Shown here one piece after another: positions 8,798 to 18,500 of a stretch of DNA of 36,065 nt. A program made the translations under genes and the position numbers. The stretch is from positions 1 to 36,065 of IMG/VR virus record IMGVR_UViG_3300034198_025142; one strand, 5' to 3'. The stretch is from a virus. The notes under the pieces are model-generated. The model searched no databases. It had not been told where the DNA came from and saw only the letters and a program-made list of their open reading frames with translations. Numbering within the stretch: position 1 is the first letter of the stretch; each line of letters opens with the position of its first letter.

Positions 8798-10495
8798 TTA
8801 ATTACCTGTTTTTAAAGAACTCTTTAATAATCCATTTACTTTTGCATTATATGTGTAAGGAACAATTGCTCTAATATCTATATTGATAGAGGAAAGTGTT
8901 TCCATTCCTGCTCCTAGATCATAGAATATACCATTCCTATCTTCCCATCCTCCTGATATAATTACTACGTCATCCTTACCCATTACTATGTCTCCAAATT
9001 CATCAAATCCTATTTCAGGAGAATTTGGATTTTGAGCTTTTGCTGCCTCATTTTCTTCTCCCACAAAATATAAAGATACCGAATCAACACCTTCTATTCC
9101 CTCTATAGCAGCTATTAAATCAGATCTAGGTATTTTATCTCTTCTTCTAATGTTAAGGAAATAATCACTAAGGGTATTTGTTATAGTTGTTTTTAGTGTA
9201 TCGGGATCGTTTCCTTCGAACATAGTTAAAGCTATATTTACCACGTACCTTTTTATAACTGGGTCTAATATCTTAACCTCTGTAGTAACTATTTTTTGTC
9301 CACTCTCGTCTAATAATTGATATATTCTATCCCTTTGTGGTTGAGTTAGCTTAAATCTTGAAACAGGAATATCGAAATAAGTCTCGTTGCTTTTTAGTGT
9401 TAACTGAATATCTGGAACGAGTATTAAATAGATAATATTATCATCATCAATATATTGATCATCAAATGTTGTAAAAGCTTCTATTATTGAAAACTGTCCA
9501 AATTTTTCAAAGAAAGTTATATAATTAGTTGGATTGGCTAAAACAAAACTTCTAGAAGTTTTTGGAGCTATCAATCTAGTTAAATCTACTGATTCTTGAT
9601 TCGCACCCATTTGAGGTGCAATTGTACAAGAAACTTGTAGAACTTCAGATAATGTAACATTATTTCCAAATAAATCAGTTCCGTCGGAGTCAAAAGCAAA
9701 TATTGCTTGTGAAGAATCATCAAGTATAAGATTTCCAGAAGTTCCAGAAGATTCCAAATATGTAACCTCTATTACTGATCCAGGAGCTGGTGGTAATCCA
9801 AAATCTCTATTACCAAAAAAGATATCTATACCAGATATAAGAGAACTTTTTACTAAGTACCCTAATCCATTTCTAGGAATATCGTATAATGAATCATATC
9901 TCTTCCATTCTACCCCATTAACCTTAACATAAACTTCAAAATTCTCTATACCAGAAGTACCTCTCGAAGATATATTAAAACTTTGTAAAAAATTTCCACC
10001 TCCGGTATACTGATTTACAGCAAGAGTACCTTCCATTATTGAACAAATTAATGATGAAGTTCCATCAAGATTTAGTCTTGTGTATTCCTGCGGGAATTTT
10101 AACAAATATGTTTTACCATTGTTTACACATTTTATCTGTGAATTTTTAGGTATAAGTACTGCACTTCCTCCTATAGATTCTATATTTTTTCCATTCCATC
10201 TGATAGAAACCTCTCCCTTCGCTGATATATTTCTAGTTGGATTGTGTCCTGCAAGAGTAGCTAAACCATATATGGAAGACTCACGAGTAGCAGTATTTAT
10301 ATTTAATTCAGTTATAGAATCCTCAATAAAGAATAATACAAACTGAGAAAGGTTATCTAATACAAATATTATTTGCCCCCATACAGACGCAACGGTAAAT
10401 AACTGATTGGACATTCCATATCTTGCCTGAATTAACTCAAAAGTTTGAGATATTAGATCGGATATTTTTGCTCTATTTTTTGATAATAAATCCAT
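8798..10495 (-). CDS. Baseplate wedge protein, gp6 / Baseplate_J-like (565 aa)
   Basis: It matches the gp6/J wedge theme. It has an N-terminal helical part (about 1-70), a region in which conserved small beta domains include the IPKNSQIKCVNNGKTYLL pattern (about 115-135), and a C-terminal part at about 415-480 with the J-like sequence DTLKTTITNTLSDYF followed by IPRSDLIAAIEGIEGVDSV. In T4, gp6 dimers form the inner ring of the baseplate that joins the wedges. It sits directly after the gp25-like gene, the conserved order in contractile-tail phages. Its length is a little under T4 gp6 (about 660 aa). The start is ATG after an A/T-only leader without a Shine-Dalgarno motif. No hydrophobic segments suggest membrane insertion. 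Confidence 0.8.
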   Translation of the reverse strand: MDLLSKNRAKISDLISQTFELIQARYGMSNQLFTVASVWGQIIFVLDNLSQFVLFFIEDSITELNINTATRESSIYGLATLAGHNPTRNISAKGEVSIRWNGKNIESIGGSAVLIPKNSQIKCVNNGKTYLLKFPQEYTRLNLDGTSSLICSIMEGTLAVNQYTGGGNFLQSFNISSRGTSGIENFEVYVKVNGVEWKRYDSLYDIPRNGLGYLVKSSLISGIDIFFGNRDFGLPPAPGSVIEVTYLESSGTSGNLILDDSSQAIFAFDSDGTDLFGNNVTLSEVLQVSCTIAPQMGANQESVDLTRLIAPKTSRSFVLANPTNYITFFEKFGQFSIIEAFTTFDDQYIDDDNIIYLILVPDIQLTLKSNETYFDIPVSRFKLTQPQRDRIYQLLDESGQKIVTTEVKILDPVIKRYVVNIALTMFEGNDPDTLKTTITNTLSDYFLNIRRRDKIPRSDLIAAIEGIEGVDSVSLYFVGEENEAAKAQNPNSPEIGFDEFGDIVMGKDDVVIISGGWEDRNGIFYDLGAGMETLSSINIDIRAIVPYTYNAKVNGLLKSSLKTGN

Positions 10496-10497
10496 TT

Positions 10498-10869
10498 TTA
10501 TAATATTTTAATTCCTAATATGGGGTTTCCTTTTATGGCAAAATCTATAACACAAGCATCTCTTGTATCGCCTCTAATAAATCCCACATCAAATTCAACA
10601 TTAAATGTAGAATATGCCAAGGGGACATAAGTAAATAAATGTAAATCTATAGCTCTAGTTAAAGTGTTCTGATCTACCTCAAGGTCAAATATAAGACCTT
10701 CTAGATCTATACCAAAATATGGATCCCCTAGAACCTCTCCAGGGCTTGTCATCATACAATTTTTAATCATACCAATAAGTATTTCTACTTGGTCATCGGT
10801 ATGTAAAAGTCCCTCTTTGTATCTTGGATCATCAGGATTCCTTGGATAAATTTCAGAATATCTTGCCAT
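10498..10869 (-). CDS. Baseplate wedge protein, gp25-like (123 aa)
   Basis: The size and pattern fit the gp25/GpW family: a short N-terminus, a helix (HTDDQVEILIGMIKNCMMT), then SPGEVLGDPYFGIDLEGLIFD and a central helix (DQNTLTRAIDLHLFTYVPL), finishing in beta strands (AIKGNPILGIKIL). In T4, gp25 with gp6 and gp53 forms the wedge core that triggers sheath contraction. The usual EPR-like motif is not visible as such; GDPYFG takes that position. It ends two bases before the gp6-like start. Upstream it is separated from the 259-aa gene by the homing endonuclease, which appears to have been inserted at this junction. Confidence 0.8.
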   Translation of the reverse strand: MARYSEIYPRNPDDPRYKEGLLHTDDQVEILIGMIKNCMMTSPGEVLGDPYFGIDLEGLIFDLEVDQNTLTRAIDLHLFTYVPLAYSTFNVEFDVGFIRGDTRDACVIDFAIKGNPILGIKIL

Positions 10870-10903
10870 CTTGTTCTATATATTCGATCTTATTATACTA
10901 GAA

Positions 10904-12109
10904 TTATTTTATAGTCTTTTCACCTTTATTGTTATAGACCCAAAATTCAAAAGAAATTCCTAGACCAAGACATGCTTGTTTTTTCATTTTATTAAGAGAG
11001 ATGTTTGTTTCGTATGTGTATTTAGATTTAACTTCTATAACCTTACTTTCAGAAAGAATATAAATATCAGGATAATACCTCCTTTTCTTTTCCTCAGAAT
11101 CCAGATACAATATTCTTCCAGTATATTTTTCAATTTCCTTATTGGATACAATTATATCTTCTTCCATGTATCCGGCGTCAAGTAAGTCCTTTAGAGCAAA
11201 TCCCTCGTATCCCTGTATTTTTTCTACTCTACCAGAAGGAAAAATAAATATTTTTTTCTTGTATGATGTTTCTAAAGACTTCTCGAAAGATTCAGTATAA
11301 TGAAAAGCATGTTCCACTCCATACTTCCATAACATTGTTTTTTTAAATTTTTTCTTAAAATCGTGACTTTGTACATACCAATCAGTACCTCTTTTTCTTC
11401 TATTAGTTTCTTTAGATTTATTTCTTATCTCCTCTGAACACATACTAGAATTTCCTCCGTATTTTAAATTATTAGTTATCCTAGATTTTTCTTTTACCTC
11501 TGGATTATCCAAAGAGTGTTCAAATCCATATTTTTCTTTGTTTGTTTTTCTTTTCTTGTCTTGTGTTTCTTTTAATTTAGTCGGATGCCCTCCATATTTT
11601 TCTGAAAATGTATTCTTTACTTTATTTTTAAATTCTTCGGTCTCAGTATAAAAATCTACCCCGTACTTTTTCCTGTTATTATTCCTAATTTTTTCTAAAG
11701 CTCCTGGAACTTCCATAGGATTAGTTGTACCGTTATTTTTCATCATAGATCTATCAGTCTTCTCCTTGTTATATTTTTTAACACATAAATTATCCATACA
11801 CGTCGCATAATAATTAACAGGGTTTGTTGGTTTTAATCCATATCGGTCTATTGAAAACTTTGGTTTTTTTGAAAACATTCTAGGCGAGTCACAATAAGGG
11901 CATCTCTCAATTTCATAAAAATTAAACCACACATGATAAAATCTCTGCTGGATAGGAATTTTATCAGATTCGTAAATTAAGTCAAGAAATGATGTAAGCG
12001 ATTTTAGTTGAGATATAGAATCTTGATCCTTAGGAAGATCCCTCATTATAGTTCCGAAAGCTTTACCGGTCTTAGATCTCCAGTCTTCAATTTTTTGTAA
12101 TATACACAT
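10904..12109 (-). CDS. Free-standing homing endonuclease: zinc finger, KYG repeats, PD-(D/E)XK nuclease (401 aa)
   Basis: Three parts are visible. Cys70, Cys73, Cys104 and Cys109 form a likely zinc finger. Residues about 148-285 carry six repeats about 23 residues apart, each with KYG or a variant (148, 171, 193, 216, 239 as KRG, 262), very Lys/Asn rich and probably DNA-binding. The C-terminus has PDIYI at 347-351 and IEVKSK at 358-363, the two halves of a PD-(D/E)XK nuclease active site. The architecture fits phage mobile endonucleases that nick or cut intergenic sites and spread by recombination. It has no role in tail assembly, although it lies between a structural gene and the gp25-like gene. 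An 8-bp hairpin overlaps its ATG and may limit translation. It could also be a Vsr-like repair nuclease, but the repeats argue for homing. Confidence 0.8.
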   Translation of the reverse strand: MCILQKIEDWRSKTGKAFGTIMRDLPKDQDSISQLKSLTSFLDLIYESDKIPIQQRFYHVWFNFYEIERCPYCDSPRMFSKKPKFSIDRYGLKPTNPVNYYATCMDNLCVKKYNKEKTDRSMMKNNGTTNPMEVPGALEKIRNNNRKKYGVDFYTETEEFKNKVKNTFSEKYGGHPTKLKETQDKKRKTNKEKYGFEHSLDNPEVKEKSRITNNLKYGGNSSMCSEEIRNKSKETNRRKRGTDWYVQSHDFKKKFKKTMLWKYGVEHAFHYTESFEKSLETSYKKKIFIFPSGRVEKIQGYEGFALKDLLDAGYMEEDIIVSNKEIEKYTGRILYLDSEEKKRRYYPDIYILSESKVIEVKSKYTYETNISLNKMKKQACLGLGISFEFWVYNNKGEKTIK

Positions 12110-12136
12110 TGGATATTTTTATTATTATATATCCAA
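12109..12136 (-). promoter_or_regulatory. Hairpin overlapping the homing endonuclease start codon
   Basis: Perfect 8-base arms TTGGATAT and ATATCCAA are separated by a 12-base A/T loop. On the minus strand the 3' arm includes the A of the ATG at 12109, so the folded message would cover the start site. T4 homing endonucleases such as I-TevI use hairpins that hide the ribosome site in early transcripts, with a late promoter in the loop. The TATAATAA-like loop here is compatible with that idea but is not proof. Confidence 0.5.
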
Positions 12137-12150
12137 AACCTATTAATTTT

Positions 12151-12930
12151 TCAATTCCACTGCAAGAAGTATGAAGGTGTATTCTCGTCTTTTATCATTT
12201 GTATAATCTCCTGTTTTTCAGTTGACCCTATAGTTTGTATGTTATTATAATTAACTCTAACACCGCCAGGGAGATTATACTCGAATGTACCAAGTAATCT
12301 ACCAATATTAATTTTTGCCTCTGCTAGACAAAACCTAACAAATAATTCGTCATCATATAGATTTTCTTCTGGAATATCTATGTAACCTCTAATACCAACA
12401 TCAGTACCAGTAAATAGAGTAGACGAACTTCCTCCGTCTGTCTGATATGTTCTATTTGGATCTCGACCAAGTATAGTAAGACGCTTAGTATTTTTATTAT
12501 AATTAAAAGCGTAAGTCTCTAATAGATATGCTTTAGCAAGATCAAAGAAAGAATAAAGAACTGTTCTATAAACTAAGTTATCACCAGCAAAAGGCGAAAG
12601 CATAAGTTCAGATCCTAATAATTTTGAATCGCCAAAATCTTTATCGGGTGTTCCTATTAACCCTGATCCATTTACTTCTCTAACCTCGTATATAGATCTA
12701 ACACACGAAGGCATTTGTATTTGTCTAGTTGCTCTAAATGCAGGAGTAGAAAATAATTCCCTCCCTAAAACAAATATTCTGTCCTCTACTGCATATTGGT
12801 AGTTATCATAAAAATATGCTCTAGCTCTTTTTATAATCCTTTTTATTTCCTGTTCATTCAGGTTATAAGGCAAAGCACAAGAATGAGATATATCATCTCT
12901 TATTTCCTGTATTAGATCTGCTTCGGTCAT
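12151..12930 (-). CDS. Putative neck or connector structural protein (259 aa)
   Basis: I do not recognise a named family. The N-terminus is helical and charged (TEADLIQEIRDDI, then LNEQEIKRIIKRARAYFYDN), followed by beta-rich segments, a second helical stretch (SFFDLAKAYLLETYAFNY) and a C-terminal helix after GGVRVNYNNIQTIG. The helical pattern with conserved-looking YFYDNYQYA resembles head-tail connector and neck proteins seen in large phages, but this is a weak impression. It lies between the amidoligase-like gene (6-base gap) and the homing endonuclease, in the run of baseplate genes. It has no signal peptide or membrane segment. The leader (AAATAATTAAATTGAT) has no Shine-Dalgarno motif. 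Confidence 0.55.
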   Translation of the reverse strand: MTEADLIQEIRDDISHSCALPYNLNEQEIKRIIKRARAYFYDNYQYAVEDRIFVLGRELFSTPAFRATRQIQMPSCVRSIYEVREVNGSGLIGTPDKDFGDSKLLGSELMLSPFAGDNLVYRTVLYSFFDLAKAYLLETYAFNYNKNTKRLTILGRDPNRTYQTDGGSSSTLFTGTDVGIRGYIDIPEENLYDDELFVRFCLAEAKINIGRLLGTFEYNLPGGVRVNYNNIQTIGSTEKQEIIQMIKDENTPSYFLQWN

Positions 12931-12936
12931 ATCAAT

Positions 12937-14379
12937 TTAATTATTTGATTTGAAGTTTATTCCAGGTATTCCTGAAGGCTTAGAATTATTATCCGAGAAT
13001 CTAACAGGCTGAGATGGTTGGTCTCCTTCATTTCTATTCGGGAATTGTTTCTTCTTTAAACTTCCTTTTAGTTTCTTATCGTCTTCAGCATCATTAACAA
13101 CTTCTGTTTCTGGAGAAATACTAGCTAGTTTTCCTATAAATCCTGATCTTATTATACCTCCAAATACCTCACAGTTAATTTCCTTGTCTTTATTATCTAT
13201 ATAGGTGTCGTGTACGGTATTAGTAAAATAAAGATCTGATATCATTACCTTAGATCTGTTTATTTCATTATTTGTTATAAGATCTGATTCTTCTATAGTA
13301 CAGTCGTTTAATTTACAATTGAATAATCTACAGTTTAATAAATTACCCGCAATCTCACCTTCGAGTATATCATAATCCTTAAGTAGATACGCTCTAGTTG
13401 TTTTTATATCTTTAAGCTGGAATTTACCTAATGAACTATCATAGTTTATTATTCCCTCTTTAATATTATTTTCTACTATTAAATCATAAAGAATTTCCCT
13501 TATAGTAATAAAGAATGACCTTAATATTTGTGGATCGGATCTAAGATCCACCATTATATTCATGTGTGGATAATTCTTTTGGAAAGTATCAGGATCTATA
13601 AATGTTGATGAGTTCTTATAAATCTCGTTTAAGAACATTCTTAACACTTTTAAGTCATTTTCAGTGAATCCGTTATTGAATCTTAATACACCAACAGTAT
13701 AAGTGATTATATAATCAATTACTTCTTTTACTGCAGTATATCTTTTTTGGTAATCTTTACCTCCTAAATATCTAACCTCAAAATATCCCTCGGGAAGTTT
13801 TAGGAAATTAATTCCCATATTTTTTTCTAATGGTACTTCAAATAGATTTTTATCTATAAAAGAGATGTTACTAGGATCAACAAATTTATTAACTGGCAAT
13901 ATTCTTTTAATTGACTTAGCATATAAAGATCCCATTCTTTCAGGAAATCTTTTGTATATGTAATTCTCATCAAATCCAAGAATATATTTAAGTGTATTAA
14001 TTTGTCCCATAGGAGGAACTTCTGGATAGATTGATGTATCAATACTTACACCAAATTGGAAAGCACATCTCTTATCTGTATATCCATTCTCATCTATCCA
14101 TTTGAAAGTCTTAATAAGGATTACTATTGCCTCGAAATAAGGAAGAGGACCCGTGACGAATTCAACCATCTTGGATCCTCCTGAGTAATCTGGCTCTAAT
14201 TTAAAAATATCCTTAGTGGGTTTAAAATTAGAATGATATTTATTAAAAAGTAATACCTTTTTTCCTAATACCTTTCCTAATTCTCTCGCTATATCATTCC
14301 TATTTAAGTTACTGTAGAACTCAAATTCAAAACCCAATTTAGAAGAGTAGAAAAAATCATTAGTAAGTAAATTAGCCAA
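12937..14379 (-). CDS. Amidoligase-like protein with pentapeptide-like tail (480 aa)
   Basis: The N-terminal 230 residues resemble the amidoligase (COOH-NH2 ligase, glutamine-synthetase-like fold) theme: LGFEFEFYSN at 15-24, EPDYSGGSKMVEFVTGPLPY at 62-81, FQFGVSID at 107-114 and YFEVRYLGG at 199-207. Members join carboxyl and amino groups using ATP. Around 335-420 there is a change to NCRLFNCKLNDCTIEESDL and similar, a pentapeptide-like right-handed helix. The last 60 residues are polar and disordered-looking. The likely start is a TTG at 14379, since the next in-frame Met (residue 71) would remove the conserved GFEFEF motif. It starts 3 bases after the stop of the S1-domain gene. A virion protein is as likely as an active enzyme. 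Confidence 0.55.
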   Translation of the reverse strand: MANLLTNDFFYSSKLGFEFEFYSNLNRNDIARELGKVLGKKVLLFNKYHSNFKPTKDIFKLEPDYSGGSKMVEFVTGPLPYFEAIVILIKTFKWIDENGYTDKRCAFQFGVSIDTSIYPEVPPMGQINTLKYILGFDENYIYKRFPERMGSLYAKSIKRILPVNKFVDPSNISFIDKNLFEVPLEKNMGINFLKLPEGYFEVRYLGGKDYQKRYTAVKEVIDYIITYTVGVLRFNNGFTENDLKVLRMFLNEIYKNSSTFIDPDTFQKNYPHMNIMVDLRSDPQILRSFFITIREILYDLIVENNIKEGIINYDSSLGKFQLKDIKTTRAYLLKDYDILEGEIAGNLLNCRLFNCKLNDCTIEESDLITNNEINRSKVMISDLYFTNTVHDTYIDNKDKEINCEVFGGIIRSGFIGKLASISPETEVVNDAEDDKKLKGSLKKKQFPNRNEGDQPSQPVRFSDNNSKPSGIPGINFKSNN

Positions 14380-14382
14380 TTT

Positions 14383-15492
14383 TTATTTTTCTATTAATTG
14401 TATTTTAAGAGTAGAACTATCTACGCTTAAGATCGAGAAATCAACCGACTGCCCAACCTCATATTCTTTAATAGATCTTACTAATTTCTCCTTTTCGATA
14501 AGGCCATTCAATCCATTTTCCATTTTAATGAAAATACCGAAAGTTTTAATTTTAGTAACCTCTCCTTTATATATTTTCAAATTGGTATTTTCCCCTAAAA
14601 CTTCGGAAGAAGTGTCCTTCATCTCTTGAACATTTTTCATTTTTTCGTTTGGTTGGGAAACTGATAGATTGATTCTTTGAGGATTTTTTATATCAATTAC
14701 ATAGAACTCGACAGTATCTCCTGCTTGATATTTTTCTAATGATGATCTATTGGAATCATCAATAGAGATTATTCCTGTATAGATATCGTTCCATTCAACG
14801 AATACACCATTATTGGACAATCCAGTAACTGTACCTTCGTATTTATTAGAAAATGAAAGATTCTGAACTTCTCTGTCGATAATTTTTCTTAAATATTTTT
14901 TGAAAGATACGACAAAAATATCTCTTTTTTGGTCATATACCTCGACCATTACCGTTAAATGTCTACCTACGTAGTCTGCAAAGTTCATAATTCTATTTGC
15001 TGCAGCAAGACTACCAGGAAGGAAGCACTCTATTCCTGATAGATCAACCATAAATCCTCCGTTACAAACATTCTTAACTTTAACTTTAAATGCACAATCC
15101 TCATCTTTAATAGATCTGTGCAATTCGTTTTTAAGTGCTTTCTCATATCCTGCTGAAACTGATCCGTTAAAAGATCCGGAAGAATCTTTATGGATAACTA
15201 CGTCAATAGATTGGCCTGGATTTATATCTATAGCAGGATATCCAAGCTTCATCATATTTTTTTCTTCTTTCTTTGTATCGATTATAATAGTCTGTCCAAA
15301 GGACGTCTCACCTAATGCAATACCTTTATCAGTATCAATAGATGTTATTGTTACTATTTCAGAAGAATTATTCTGTATATCCTTTCCTGTTATTTTTTTA
15401 CTTTCCTCTGGAAATGTTCCACTATAAATAGCTTCGAGTCTTTCTCTTTCAGCTGTATCATAATCGAAGGAACTAAAATTTTTGTTTTTCAT
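14383..15492 (-). CDS. S1-domain RNA-binding protein (ribosomal protein S1-like, 369 aa)
   Basis: Three S1 OB-fold domains are clear: about residues 134-199 (VKNVCNGGFMVDLSGIECFL), 216-279 (GTVTGLSNNGVFVEWNDIYTG) and 306-367 (GEVTKIKTFGIFIKMENGLN then GLIE). A degenerate first domain may lie at 45-118, with the bridging sequence VSAGYEKAL, as in cellular S1. This matches a shortened bS1, which has 4-6 domains and binds mRNA on the 30S subunit to help start translation. It is cytoplasmic, with no membrane segment. It sits between the 1700-aa structural gene and the amidoligase-like gene, in the same operon. Most genes here lack Shine-Dalgarno motifs, so an S1-like factor favouring phage messages is plausible. 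An alternative is RNA binding for other ends, such as a transcription or RNase partner. Confidence 0.85.
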   Translation of the reverse strand: MKNKNFSSFDYDTAERERLEAIYSGTFPEESKKITGKDIQNNSSEIVTITSIDTDKGIALGETSFGQTIIIDTKKEEKNMMKLGYPAIDINPGQSIDVVIHKDSSGSFNGSVSAGYEKALKNELHRSIKDEDCAFKVKVKNVCNGGFMVDLSGIECFLPGSLAAANRIMNFADYVGRHLTVMVEVYDQKRDIFVVSFKKYLRKIIDREVQNLSFSNKYEGTVTGLSNNGVFVEWNDIYTGIISIDDSNRSSLEKYQAGDTVEFYVIDIKNPQRINLSVSQPNEKMKNVQEMKDTSSEVLGENTNLKIYKGEVTKIKTFGIFIKMENGLNGLIEKEKLVRSIKEYEVGQSVDFSILSVDSSTLKIQLIEK

Positions 15493-15548
15493 GTTATTTG
15501 GGTTTATCTTTGTTTGTAGTATAAAATTGCATTAAAATTTCCAAGAAA

Positions 15549-18500
15549 TTAGTATTTTTTTAGATTAAAAGCTTTTTTAAGTTCAGATTGTAGTTCCGGG
15601 ATAGGATATACAGGATCTGCGGACCCAAGAAAGAATTTAAATAATCCAGAAACATCTGCTGCACTTCTTAAAAATTCATCTATATAAACAACATAGTATG
15701 TATTCTTTAGGCTCATTCTTCTCCATACAGGATGATCATCATTCATTGCTATAGGATTTAATATATTTAAAACGTTTCTTCCTATAAGTACAGCAAGAGG
15801 CCAAGGTATCCTAGCTAATAATTCGGAAGAAGCTGTAATTTTTGGTAGAACTATTTTATCTCCGAGTGGTGTTTTTGGTAAGCTTTTAAAGTATATCCAG
15901 AACAAACTATAAACTATTCTAGCTGGTGGAGGTGCTCCTAATCCTATTAAAGCCTGTTCTATCATATCCGTTGGTCTTGCAGGAGGAAATACCGGAACTT
16001 TTAATATATTCAAAAAAGGCGGTATATCAGGAGATTCTGGACTTATTAAATTAGTAACTAATGTTTTAGATAACTTCTGGATATCATTTGGTTCTAAATT
16101 TAAAAACTTAGGGGAGTTTACATCATTAATCTCTGGAAAAGCCGCTTCAAGAGCACCGGCATCTAAAGACTTAATTAAAGCTTCTGCTAGGAAAGATTTT
16201 ATTTTAGATCCTGGAATAGTAACTTGTATAATACCACCTAATCCTGGTATTTGTGTTAACGAATCTTGCTTTAAAGGGAAAACAGTAGGTAACTCAAAAG
16301 CAGCTACCGCATTACCAAATCCTCCATTAAGAGAACCAAGACATGACAGAGGTCCTTTCGGATAAGGAAAATTAGATATCAAAGGTTCCTCCGTATCCAA
16401 AGGTCTAACGGGATCAAAAGGACCTATTCTACTTAATCCAAGTTTTTTAGAAACTAATTTCTTTAGATCTTTAACTCTTATAACTAGTATAGGATTTTCT
16501 CCCTCGTATCTAACATACCTAGAGAAATCTTCCGGCGTATATTCTATCTTGGATAATCCTTCCATTATCCTTATCTTTATTGCCTCTATTATAGGATTTC
16601 TCTTCTTTAAGAATTTAAGAGCTTTTGGTGCTGAGTTTGTTATTTTTATTTCTGGAAATTTAAAAACTCCTTCATATTCACTATTTTCAATAGGTGAAAA
16701 AGCACCCTCCCTTACTTTCTTTATTACTGAAAATTTATTTCCCCAAAGGATAACTTTAGTTATTACAAGGGATACACCTCTTATTTGTTTTACTAAATCA
16801 CTAAATTCATCATCAGTCATAAGTCTAGGATCTTTATCCTTCCTCATGAATATCTTACTAGAATTAGAAACCTCAAAATTTTGTACTAAATATTTAGGAG
16901 GACAAACTATACGCATTAGTTTTAGTACCTCCCTCATCTCATCCTTGAAGTTTATAAAATCCGGACAATCAATAGGAACTAGACTTGCCCGCATCTCTTT
17001 TAATATTCTAAGAGATTTTATTATACCAGGGATGTCTATTTTTAATTTGTCCTTATCCTTAGGAAAATATATTGACTTAGGATCAGGTATACTATCATTA
17101 AGATAATTTTTAATTAAAACCTTTAAAGAATCTTTTCTTTGTTTAACAATCTCCTTTAATGCAGCAGTCTCCTCAGAAATATCAGGCTTAGGTTCATCGA
17201 GCAAAGCACTTTTCTTTTTATGCTCTTTCTCTTTATCCCTTATCCTTTTCTTAAGATCCCTTTCTTTTGCTTGTAAATCTCTAAGGGCTTGTGTATTTCC
17301 TGGAGGAGGAACACTGTCAAATATTTTTGTAATGTTAGCTTTAATATCATTTAAAACCCTATCAGATGAATCCAAATTATCTAGTCCAAATCCCGGGAGT
17401 GGTATCAACTTATCCGGAATACCAAATGATATTGCTTGTTTTATTTTTTCCATTGGATCCTTTACTACAGGATCGGATTTTCTTGGTATAAATCTAGGAC
17501 CTCTGATACCAGTTAAAAATAAAGAACTACCTGTTATGAATTCCTTTATATAAACCAGAGGAGTAGGCATAAATCCACCAATAAAAGGAATAAAAATAAC
17601 CAGAATACCCAGGTTAAAAGGAAGAGGTATAAGTATTGGAGGAACTATAGTCCAAATCATAGGAAGGGGTATTCTTATGTAAGGATTACCGTCTATAGGA
17701 TTAGGAAAAGGTATAGGTATAAATGCTGGAGGTAAATATCCCACTGGCCAATATTTAAGACCCAATCTAACACTAGGTCCCTGGGCTAAAAAATACTTAG
17801 GATCTTCTATAGGGGGTAAACCATTTGGATAAGGTAAAAGGCCAACCTTAGTAATATCTTTACAAAACTGCTTCCACCAACATCTCTGAAACATGGTTGG
17901 ACAATCTGAACTAGGTGGGGAAGACATAAGATAATTACCATTTTCAAAATCTGAACCCGCTTCACCACAACAAACAGGAGGACAATTTTCTTTGTCATCT
18001 TCAGCTGGTGGAGAATCTGCCCCTGCACATTTTATGTCAGAGAATCTTTTACCTACGTTATCGGGACTTAAAGATTCATTTATCTCATCTATTTTTTGAG
18101 CAGACAAAAGCATTATTTCTTTTATCTGTTCATATTTCTTTTTTATATCAAAATAATTTTCCGTTATTCTAATACCTATTACATCTGAAGCAGGTAAAGT
18201 TTTCGCTAGACCCTCTCCTGCTTTTCTAGCCTGTGTTTTAAGATTTTCTAAAGCTGGCTTTATATAGGAATTCTTATTTTCTAAATATTTAGAGTTCCAT
18301 TTAGTTTTAAAGTTACTGTAGAAATCTGTAAAAACTGGCGTTGGTTCTCCACCATCAGTAAAACCCGCAGGTCTTGCTTTGGAAGGATCCCTAGCATCGT
18401 TATCTCCTCTTTCTTCTGCAGTAAAAAATAGCCAATTGGATGAGGATTTTTCTATAAGGTTTCCATAGAGTATTCCTCTGTCCTCTACTATTTTAGCTAT

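Noticed and set aside
11341-11700. KYG-coding repeats in the endonuclease as a CRISPR-like or DNA repeat array
   Set aside because: The repetition is at protein level with diverged DNA, and there are no identical spaced repeats.
16549-17106. 185-codon open frame on the plus strand
   Set aside because: Antisense to the 1700-aa gene, with hydrophobic biased composition and no motif; the minus-strand frame is continuous and better supported.
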